Below are positions 7,001 through 10,982 of a DNA stretch of 10,982 nt, one piece after another; positions within the stretch are counted from its first letter, which is position 1; the number at the start of each line of letters is the position of its first letter. The position numbers were made by a program, and so were the translations under genes. Origin of the DNA: Candidatus Omnitrophota bacterium (GTDB taxonomy: Bacteria > Omnitrophota > Gorgyraeia > S143-82); NCBI GenBank assembly GCA_027034965.1, contig JALVWL010000126.1, forward strand, positions 1 through 10,982, in the 5' to 3' direction. Under the pieces are notes generated by a model. It was not told the DNA's origin, ran no database searches, and saw only the letters and a program-made list of their open reading frames with translations.

Positions 7001-8507
7001 CACTATTGCCCGCCCGGTCGGTTATCTTTATAGTTCCCTTTGTAACACCTGTTCCGCCATTCAAACTATCAAGGCGGGTATATCTGGATATAAACTGCAG
7101 ATTAACATCACTTCCCTCAAGGGTAGAAGAGCTCGTAGAACCCAATATCCCAAGGTCAGAGGCAGTTGTTCCACCGGCCTCTGTTACTGACAAAGTCCCC
7201 GTACCCCCAGAGGTATCGGTCAGCTTTATACCCGTATAAGAGCTATTTATAGATGCAGTTACAGATATAGCCGATGCACTATTTATTGCATCTAAGACAT
7301 CCTGCAGCGTCTCTGCACTGGAAATATCAATCGTTGCGGTATTGCCTGCCCTGTCCTGTATAATAAAGCTACCTAAATCAACCCCATCTCCGCCATTAAA
7401 TCTATTCAATAATACGTCATTTAGTCCGGCTATTACTGCCTTACCTGTCAATGATGACGATGCAACTGAGCCATTTATCCCCAAATCCTCAGCCGTGTAA
7501 CTAGAATTTAGGCTCTGTATAGTAAGATTACCTGTTCCACCTGTGTTGTCAGTTATCTTGAATCTATTGCCATCTGTATCTATAGAAATCGTAACCTTTC
7601 CGGCATTACCTGATGCATTATTTATTGCATCCAATATGTCCTGCACAGTATCTGCATCCGATATATCAACGTCAAAAGTAGAGCCGTCTCTTGCGGTTAT
7701 CCTTATATCCGCACCAGAGGCGTATCTCCTAACACCCGTGTTTTCATTCAATAACTCTAATGCGGTTGTAGAGACAATGTTATTTATATCAGAACCGGTT
7801 ATAGTGGTGCCAGATGTTGAGCCAAGAATACCCAAAGAACTTGCGCTACTCCCACCAGAGACCTCTTCTATTATAAAATTCCCACTGCCACCTGAGGTAT
7901 CGGTTATAACCAGGTGGTCTCCTTCTACTGATGCCTCTACCTGCACTGTATTATTTTCATTTATGGTATCAATTATGTCCTGGACTGTTATTGCCCTACT
8001 TAAGTCTATCGTTGCCTTATTGCCTGCCTTGTCGGTTATTTTTATTGACCCCCGAGAGAATCCCGACTGGTTATTGATAAATGCCAGCGGTGTCTTTTTG
8101 TCAATATAGCCACCCATCTTTATGGTCAAGCTACCTGAACCAATTGCAGTATCACTGTCCACAAATCCTGCACTAATACTCTGATGGGTTGTGGCTATCT
8201 GTTTTACTAAAAGCGAATATGTCCCTATCTTAGCGGATGTGCTGGCAGAAGCGGTTAAAATAGACGTATCGGAACTACTCACGGTCTTTGTCTTATATAA
8301 ATTTGTGCGCGCAAGGGCATATGCATTTAACTTAAATGTGAGGAGTTTTGTTTGAATCGTTCGCCAGGCCTCTTTCTTTTGCTGCTCTAATTCCTTCTTT
8401 GCCTGGAGAAGTTTCAGGGGATAGGACTCTATCTCTATTAGCTGGTCCACTATATTTTGTGTATCCAGGCCTGAAACCAGTCCTGAAACACTATTGGTCC
8501 CCGGCAT
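4044..8507 (-). CDS. fliD: Giant flagellar cap protein FliD (HAP2) with tandem IN repeats and a discoidin-like domain
   Basis: FliD forms the oligomeric cap at the filament tip that folds and inserts exported flagellin. The N-terminus (VSGLVSGLDTQNIVDQLIEIES, residues 7-28, helical to about 70) is canonical FliD_N. The end is canonical too: ELMSYDPETGESGVLLG (179 residues into the FliD_C part, about 1179-1195), DDPDAVANLF (1250-1259), and a terminal coiled coil (about 1425-1475) ending in SAWLASQAQQMK. Between these lie eight tandem repeats of about 110 residues (153-1031) of the Flagellin_IN type and one degenerate copy (about 1032-1100). A second insertion, residues about 1270-1403, looks like an F5/8 type C (discoidin) domain. 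The total of 1487 residues far exceeds the usual 450-700. The reading frame is uninterrupted. AAAGGGG lies upstream of the ATG. It sits 51 nt after flaG and 14 nt before fliS. Confidence 0.95.
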   Translation of the reverse strand: MPGTNSVSGLVSGLDTQNIVDQLIEIESYPLKLLQAKKELEQQKKEAWRTIQTKLLTFKLNAYALARTNLYKTKTVSSSDTSILTASASTSAKIGTYSLLVKQIATTHQSISAGFVDSDTAIGSGSLTIKMGGYIDKKTPLAFINNQSGFSRGSIKITDKAGNKATIDLSRAITVQDIIDTINENNTVQVEASVEGDHLVITDTSGGSGNFIIEEVSGGSSASSLGILGSTSGTTITGSDINNIVSTTALELLNENTGVRRYASGADIRITARDGSTFDVDISDADTVQDILDAINNASGNAGKVTISIDTDGNRFKITDNTGGTGNLTIQSLNSSYTAEDLGINGSVASSSLTGKAVIAGLNDVLLNRFNGGDGVDLGSFIIQDRAGNTATIDISSAETLQDVLDAINSASAISVTASINSSYTGIKLTDTSGGTGTLSVTEAGGTTASDLGILGSTSSSTLEGSDVNLQFISRYTRLDSLNGGTGVTKGTIKITDRAGNSASISLNGSSIETIGDVIDAINNASGISVKARINDTGSGIVVIDLTGEEENVLRIEDLNNGRMTKDLNIYGSTSAEQKKHGDDLSYITTSTLLSRLNDGLGVASGYIKITDRDGNSATIDLTSATTIQDVLNAINSASINVTATIDSTTGNAINLVDSSTGAGAFKVEELGSTTAEDLGILQADGVNSSTISGKDILSDVNDRQLDLLNGLSGVSGSWFTITNKSGYTATIDISSARTIQDVIQTINGNTALQVTASFTSNGQGIKLTDTSGGTGTLSVSDGNGAAASLGINVTASGSTINGNDILYLTGSSSLQVVGDGKGVDNASGLDDIRIIARDGTTIDVNIDSASTIQDVIDAINNDADNGGKITASLSSDGLRLVITDNTGSTANNLSVQSINSTTTAEDLGIATSVATSSVTGEELISIFGDRLLTALNDFSGITTGTFTITDRSGATATVSVTSSDRSLADVVSAINSVSIGVEAEIGSDGKGIIIKDTTGEEGRLYIEDNTVSQSLGIEETTGVSNTSYDGAFSWTITIDDNDDLEDIADAINDADVSDRFSAFVLNDGTGVNPYKLVINSKFSGTRGRLLITSTNSNLSFTESITAKDALVLVGGESGTPIVSSSNEVKNAIQGLTLNLYTASDELVSVKVEQDTEEPLSTIKTFIDTYNDIIDYISELMSYDPETGESGVLLGSVSLMNLQNELFSMVTDYVEGLPSSMNHISAVGISFNSDGHLEIDESKFEEKLLDDPDAVANLFNYEVNMALGDNGGSATASSTATGYSPSRVINGNTSEDEFGANSNGWMNGVQNESGAYLEIDFTRRISLYKIKVFAPSTSGEKLTGYTLQYWYNNQWNDYRTVSGNTQSEILHFFTLPYYTDKIRFNNIEGEDGYARVIEVQATEARGVGLRVNGRLSYLTDPEVGLINGELDNIEDNIDVYDYQIENMQERLEKRRNYLYNQFNRMEQLMGQMNAMSAWLASQAQQMK
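4299..4700 (-). other. F5/8 type C (discoidin-like) domain inserted in FliD
   Basis: FliD residues about 1270-1403 follow the discoidin/galactose-binding-like pattern. It opens with an ATASSTATGYSPSRVINGN stretch (small residues, then the V-I-N/D-G turn). Next come a Trp-containing segment (NGWMNG), a strand YLEIDFTRRISLYKIKVF, and a strand with YTLQYWYNNQWNDYRTV. KIRFNNIEGEDG and a closing strand YARVIEVQATE complete it. It lies exactly between the canonical FliD segments DDPDAVANLF and GVGLRVNG, so it is an insertion and the FliD C-terminus is intact. Such domains commonly bind glycans or other surface ligands; the ligand here is unknown. The assignment rests on pattern recognition, not on a profile search. 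Confidence 0.75.
5415..8051 (-). repeat. Array of eight ~330-nt coding repeats (Flagellin_IN type) in fliD
   Basis: Eight successive copies occupy FliD residues 153-259, 265-376, 379-488, 491-603, 606-715, 717-824, 829-941 and 945-1031. The shared pattern in each is: a strand like IKITDRAGNSATIDL, then a short helix like TIQDVLDAINSAS, then a strand with T(A/S)S(I/F), then LTDTSGGTGTL, then T(T/A)(A)EDLGI, then a variable linker ending in LN-G-GV before the next copy. This is the Flagellin_IN motif plus a linker, as found in FliD and other hook-associated proteins. Copies 2 and 7 form a separate subtype (DIRI-ARDG, ITDNTG, SVA-SS-TG). Copy 8 lacks the usual tail linker. The copies have diverged, though short DNA words coding AINNAS-like helices recur. 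Confidence 0.9.
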
Positions 8508-8558
8508 AGAGCACCCCTTTCTCCCTTTTCCATCCTCTTCACCAGCAATATTAAAATA

Positions 8559-8960
8559 TCATAAATACTTATCCAAAATGACCCCTATGGCATTGTGTAT
8601 CTTCAACAACGCCTCTATCATTTGCTCTGGAGGGATCTGCTTTATCACCTTATTCGTATTAGGATTTATCACCTCAACATATGCAAGATCCGTGCCATCC
8701 ACAAATGGATGGAAGCGATAGTCCTTCTCCATACTCTTCATTATCTTATTGAGCTGCTCCGCCAATTCCTGAGAGGATTTTATTGCCTCCTCCTTTAGTT
8801 TCTCCAACATCTCCTTATCCTGAACCGAAATCTCTCCTGAAGTGGCCTTTCTGTTGATTATCTCCATTGCTTTCTCAAACTGCTTTGAAGAGGAATTAAA
8901 GTAGTCCTGGACATTTGCCATCGCCTGATTGTAATTGCTATTTACGCTATTGCTTTCCAT
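8559..8960 (-). CDS. flaG: FlaG family protein
   Basis: FlaG proteins are small flagellar-locus proteins, often next to fliD, that affect filament length in some species; the molecular role is not settled. The N-terminal part (to about residue 78) is helical and charged with no clear family features. The C-terminal part is diagnostic: YRFHPFVDGTDLAYVEVINP followed by NTNKVIKQIPPEQMIEALL and a final helix with IGVILDKYL. This matches the FlaG signature of a strand pair followed by EVIRQIPPE-like and G-hydrophobic-D. Two in-frame ATGs are possible. I chose 8960 (133 residues) because AAAGGAG (8975-8969) then lies 8 nt upstream; the ATG at 8966 leaves only 2 nt. The gene follows the flagellin terminator and precedes fliD by 51 nt, so it may be reached by read-through. 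Confidence 0.92.
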   Translation of the reverse strand: MESNSVNSNYNQAMANVQDYFNSSSKQFEKAMEIINRKATSGEISVQDKEMLEKLKEEAIKSSQELAEQLNKIMKSMEKDYRFHPFVDGTDLAYVEVINPNTNKVIKQIPPEQMIEALLKIHNAIGVILDKYL

Positions 8961-8980
8961 CTCCATTACTCCTTTACATA

Positions 8981-9013
8981 AAGAGAGAAGCGCCCTGCAA
9001 AGAGCAGGGCGCT
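8981..9013 (-). terminator. Rho-independent-type hairpin after flagellin
   Basis: A perfect 10-bp inverted repeat (AGCGCCCTGC, 8989-8998, with GCAGGGCGCT, 9004-9013) has a 5-nt loop and is followed on the minus strand by TCTCTCTTT. It starts 10 nt after the flagellin stop. The GC-rich stem is strong, but the following tract is only pyrimidine-rich, so partial termination is likely. That would give abundant flagellin mRNA and a lower level of flaG-fliD-fliS transcript. Confidence 0.8.
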
Positions 9014-9023
9014 ATTATCCCTA

Positions 9024-10430
9024 TTAACCAAGGAGCTGCAGTATTGACTGAGGAGCAACATTTGCATGGGCAAGCATTGCAGTACCTGCTTGCTGCAATA
9101 TCTGCAGTCTTGTAAAGTTGACCATTTCCTCAGCCATATCCACATCCCTAATGCGGCTCTCAGAGGACTGGATGTTTTCCCTCGTAACACCCAGGTTTGC
9201 AATCGTGCTTTCCAGAGTGTTCTTCTGGAATGCACCAAGAGTTGCCCTCTGCGTAGAGACGTCATTGATCGCCTCGTCAATGATATCCACTGCCGTAGAT
9301 GCATTGGAATCCAGGTCATAGGTCCCACCGGACTTAATGGCCAGAAGACCCTGACTACCAGCAGTAGAGGTGCCGAGCTGATTTGCCCTCATAGAAGAGA
9401 TAGATATAGTCGCTATCTCATTGCTATCGGCATTAGCACCAAGCACAAACCTCAATAAACCAGCGGTTACATAGATATCATAGGAAGGATTTGTTGAAGT
9501 CGTATTATAGGCCTCAGCTATTGTTATCTTCATTTCCTTGAATGTTCCAGTAGCAGCGATCAGCGTCAGACCACTACCAGTTGCAGAAGAACCATCTATA
9601 GTTCCTGCAACATCCTGACCAGTATCAGCAGCGATGCTCCCACTGACAGCACTACCAGTAACAATCAAAGAGACCTCTGATCCATAGTCAACACTCCTAA
9701 CGAAGATGTGGTCATCGTTACTGGCATCTGTGGATGTCCAGGCATAGACACCAGAGACCGTTGCCATTATGGCAGATACAATCTGATCCGCACTGTATGT
9801 GGTTGTCAGGTCAACGGTTGTTCCATTTACAGTAAGGTCTCCGACACCCCATGCACCTCCAGAATCAGTGTTATTACCAAAGCTTATCAATGCCTGCGAT
9901 GCCTTTTGGGTTATATTGTAAGAGACAAAACCAGTGCTGGCATTGGAACCTATACTTGCTGCAGTAACCCTATTTGTATTCTTTACATCAACAGAATTAC
10001 CAGCAGCACCATTTAATAGATATTTACCAGCATACTTTGTTGTATTAGCAATTCTGTCAATAGAATCAACTGCTGAATCCACCTGCGCCTGGTCAGCAGC
10101 AATTGCCTCGGTGTCATTAGCACCTTCGTTAGCTGCGTGCAGAGCCAGGGCCCTGACAGAATTAAGCAGTGTATTCATCTCTGTCAAAGCACCTTCAGCA
10201 GTCTGGACCATAGAAATGGCATCTTCTGAGTTCTTTATTGCCTGATCCAGACCAACGATATTAGCACGCAGTTTCTCAGAAATAACCAGACCAGCTGGGT
10301 CATCGCCAGCCCTGTTGATCCTGTAACCAGAGGAGAGTTTCTCCAATGACTTCCTGACAGCAGAATCTGTCTTTGTCAGGTTCCACCACGCGTTTAACGC
10401 GGCGATATTGTGATTAATCCTCACTCCCAT
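9024..10430 (-). CDS. fliC: Flagellin, filament structural subunit
   Basis: This 468-residue protein is a full-length flagellin, exported by the flagellar type III system and polymerised under the FliD cap. The conserved N-terminal D0/D1 region (1 to about 145) includes RINHNIAALNAW, LEKLSSGYRINRAGDDPAGL (29-48), SEDAISMVQTAEGALTE and IDRIANTTKYAGKYLLNG. The C-terminal D1/D0 region (about 375-468) includes DEAINDVSTQRATLGA, then SRIRDVDMAEEMVNFTRLQI and ends SILQLLG. The central variable region (about 150-370) is rich in Ser, Thr, Gly and Ala, giving many possible O-glycosylation positions, in keeping with the downstream Maf and GT genes. There is no cysteine. The start has a strong AAGGAGG six nt upstream. 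A tryptophan pair at residues 15-16 is unusual, since Gln, Arg or Tyr are common there. Confidence 0.98.
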   Translation of the reverse strand: MGVRINHNIAALNAWWNLTKTDSAVRKSLEKLSSGYRINRAGDDPAGLVISEKLRANIVGLDQAIKNSEDAISMVQTAEGALTEMNTLLNSVRALALHAANEGANDTEAIAADQAQVDSAVDSIDRIANTTKYAGKYLLNGAAGNSVDVKNTNRVTAASIGSNASTGFVSYNITQKASQALISFGNNTDSGGAWGVGDLTVNGTTVDLTTTYSADQIVSAIMATVSGVYAWTSTDASNDDHIFVRSVDYGSEVSLIVTGSAVSGSIAADTGQDVAGTIDGSSATGSGLTLIAATGTFKEMKITIAEAYNTTSTNPSYDIYVTAGLLRFVLGANADSNEIATISISSMRANQLGTSTAGSQGLLAIKSGGTYDLDSNASTAVDIIDEAINDVSTQRATLGAFQKNTLESTIANLGVTRENIQSSESRIRDVDMAEEMVNFTRLQILQQAGTAMLAHANVAPQSILQLLG

Positions 10431-10435
10431 CTTGC

Positions 10436-10472
10436 GCCTCCTTGCTTTAATCCCAACTCTAGCATCCTTGCT
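10436..10472 (-). promoter_or_regulatory. Two CsrA-like sites in the flagellin leader, one covering the ribosome binding site
   Basis: The leader contains AGCAAGGATGC (10472-10462) and AGCAAGGAGGC (10446-10436), which differ at one base. The GGA cores are 26 nt apart. The first matches the CARGGAUG core of the CsrA consensus; the second contains the flagellin Shine-Dalgarno sequence. An arrangement of one upstream site and one on the ribosome binding site is known for CsrA control of hag in Bacillus subtilis. CCTTG at 10482-10478 can pair with CAAGG of either site. CsrA binding is inferred. Confidence 0.5.
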
Positions 10473-10496
10473 AAAGCCAAGGCTATTATTTTAAGC

Positions 10497-10541
10497 GGCA
10501 GCCTCAAACCGCTCACCTCTTTGGTGCGCCCCGTTTCTGCC
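10497..10541 (-). other. Stable hairpin in the flagellin 5' leader
   Basis: Reading the minus strand, GGCAG (10541-10537) pairs with CTGCC (10501-10497), AAAC pairs with GTTT, and GC-CACC pairs with GGTG-GC around an AAAGA loop, with a few bulged or mismatched bases (GGG, a G-A pair, GAGG). This gives about 15 base pairs in a 45-nt element within the predicted transcript, upstream of the CsrA-like sites. I do not recognise a known riboswitch class in it. A role in mRNA stability or translation is inferred. Confidence 0.45.
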
Positions 10542-10582
10542 TCCCTATCACCCCCCTTCTCAAAGAGCATTTTCTATCTCTT

Positions 10583-10609
10583 TTATCGTCTAAAATACGC
10601 CTTTCTTTA
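10583..10609 (-). promoter_or_regulatory. Sigma-28 (FliA) promoter for flagellin
   Basis: On the minus strand TAAA (10609-10606) is followed after exactly 15 nt by GACGATAA (10590-10583). The FliA consensus is TAAA-N15-GCCGATAA, so there is one mismatch. The bases after TAAA (GAAA) are close to the extended GTTT. Transcription should start near 10576, giving a leader of roughly 145 nt before the flagellin ATG. This fits a late-class filament gene under sigma-28 control. Confidence 0.85.
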
Positions 10610-10658
10610 GAAAAAATTTTGAGGGGAGTGAATCAGAACCAGGTCTCTTCAAAAGGAA

Positions 10659-10685
10659 TCGGCTTAAAAATTCAAGATAAGCCGA
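10659..10685. repeat. 8-bp inverted repeat upstream of the sigma-28 promoter
   Basis: TCGGCTTA (10659-10666) and TAAGCCGA (10678-10685) form a perfect inverted repeat with an 11-nt spacer. It lies about 50 nt upstream of the flagellin -35 element. It could be an operator or a weak hairpin that ends transcripts from the upstream gene; no good T-tract follows on either strand. Confidence 0.45.
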
Positions 10686-10802
10686 AACCTATTGGGGCAG
10701 TTAGAGTTAGAGGATTGAATCTAATTTATCCCGGATTATGCATTAGAATTCTTTATCTGCCATCGCTTGGTTAATCAAACCTCTCTTTTCTTATTAATAA
10801 TC

Positions 10803-10830
10803 AAGCATGAAGAATGGAGCATGGAGAATG
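10803..10830. repeat. 14-bp imperfect tandem repeat
   Basis: AAGCATGAAGAATG (10803-10816) is followed at once by GAGCATGGAGAATG (10817-10830), two mismatches apart. The end of the second copy, GAGAATG, is inverted at 10849-10855 (CATTCTC) across an 18-nt spacer. Such short GAATGGAG-type words can be dispersed intergenic repeats; other copies are not visible in this window. Confidence 0.5.
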
Positions 10831-10856
10831 AAGGAATTTTTTATTATGCATTCTCT

Positions 10857-10982
10857 TCAAATGGAAACCAGGGCCTTTTCTATAGCCGTAATAATATCTT
10901 CTATAGATTCTATCCCAATAGAAAGCCTGATGAATCCCTCATCTATCCCGCAGACCTCAAGTTCTTCAGAGGTAAGCTGCTG
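10857..10982 (-). CDS. C-terminal fragment of a PLP-dependent Cys/Met metabolism enzyme (5' end outside window)
   Basis: The last 41 codons and the TGA stop are visible. The end reads LTSEELEVCGIDEGFIRLSIGIESIEDIITAIEKALVSI (spread here as LTSEELEVCGID, then EGFIRLSIGIES, then IEDIITAIEKALVSI). The RLS-GIE-IEDI pattern followed by a short helix is the characteristic C-terminus of the Cys/Met PLP family: cystathionine gamma-synthase, cystathionine beta- or gamma-lyase, and O-acetylhomoserine or O-succinylhomoserine sulfhydrylase. The PLP lysine and substrate residues lie outside the window, so the reaction cannot be chosen among these. It is not part of the flagellar set; the sigma-28 promoter separates the two transcription units. 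Confidence 0.85.
   Translation of the reverse strand, partial: QQLTSEELEVCGIDEGFIRLSIGIESIEDIITAIEKALVSI

Larger units (their letters stand above)
10431..10856. other. Intergenic region between the flagellar locus and the upstream Cys/Met enzyme gene
   Basis: These 426 bases hold no convincing gene on either strand. From the flagellin side they contain the ribosome binding site with CsrA-like sites, the leader hairpin, the sigma-28 promoter, an 8-bp inverted repeat and a 14-bp tandem repeat. The AT-rich segment at about 10740-10800 shows nothing I can name. Confidence 0.7.

Noticed and set aside
5415..8051. CRISPR array or recent DNA tandem repeat
   Set aside because: The period is about 330 nt, the copies are diverged at DNA level and the whole stretch is one continuous FliD frame with a conserved protein motif.
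6787..8109. Long plus-strand open frames opposite fliD (6787-7239 and 7543-8109)
   Set aside because: They mirror the repeat array of fliD on the other strand, encode low-complexity Ser/Pro/Val-rich strings, lack ribosome binding sites and match no family. They are by-products of the repeated codon pattern.
8966..9328. Minus-strand 120-codon frame inside the flagellin 3' end
   Set aside because: It is an out-of-frame reading of conserved flagellin codons and crosses the terminator hairpin. The product (many Arg, Trp and Leu) resembles no known protein.
10497..10560. Cyclic-di-GMP-I (GEMM) riboswitch in the flagellin leader
   Set aside because: GGGGCGCACCAAAG recalls part of the GEMM core, but the conserved GCA-AGGGCAAACC helix and the tetraloop-receptor arrangement are not present in order.
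10741..10765. Sigma-54 promoter (TGGCAG on the minus strand)
   Set aside because: The GG element is present but the required GC at the -12 position, 10 nt later, is missing. A near-perfect sigma-28 promoter explains flagellin transcription.

Overview
The window is a late-class flagellar filament locus from a flagellated bacterium. All seven genes that can be supported, plus the tail of an unrelated gene at the right edge, lie on the minus strand, so the locus reads from right to left. Base composition looks moderately AT-rich (estimated by eye). Codon use favours ATA, AGG and AGA. The domain content (IN-repeat FliD, flagellin-flaG-fliD-fliS order, Maf and glycosyltransferase genes) would suit a Nitrospirota, Omnitrophota, Planctomycetota or similar environmental lineage. 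The phylum cannot be fixed from the sequence alone.

Right edge to left: 10857-10982 is the last 41 codons of a PLP-dependent Cys/Met metabolism enzyme, unrelated to motility. The gap at 10431-10856 holds a 14-bp tandem repeat, an 8-bp inverted repeat, a near-perfect sigma-28 promoter and a leader of about 145 nt. The leader carries a stable hairpin and two CsrA-like CAAGGA sites, one of them covering the flagellin ribosome binding site. Flagellin (9024-10430) follows and ends at a strong hairpin terminator. flaG, fliD and fliS come next, then a tightly coupled group: a GT4-type glycosyltransferase, a Maf/DUF115 protein and the start of a third sugar-related gene cut by the left edge.

The genes form one functional set: filament subunit, FlaG, filament cap (FliD), flagellin export chaperone (FliS), and enzymes likely to glycosylate flagellin. 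The last genes overlap by 1, 37 and 4 nt, suggesting translational coupling from fliS into the glycosylation genes.

The most unusual element is FliD. At 1487 residues it is two to three times the usual size. It carries eight full tandem Flagellin_IN-type repeats plus one degenerate copy. A discoidin-like (F5/8 type C) putative carbohydrate-binding domain is inserted just before its C-terminal coiled coil. That architecture suggests a large, possibly adhesive, flagellar tip.
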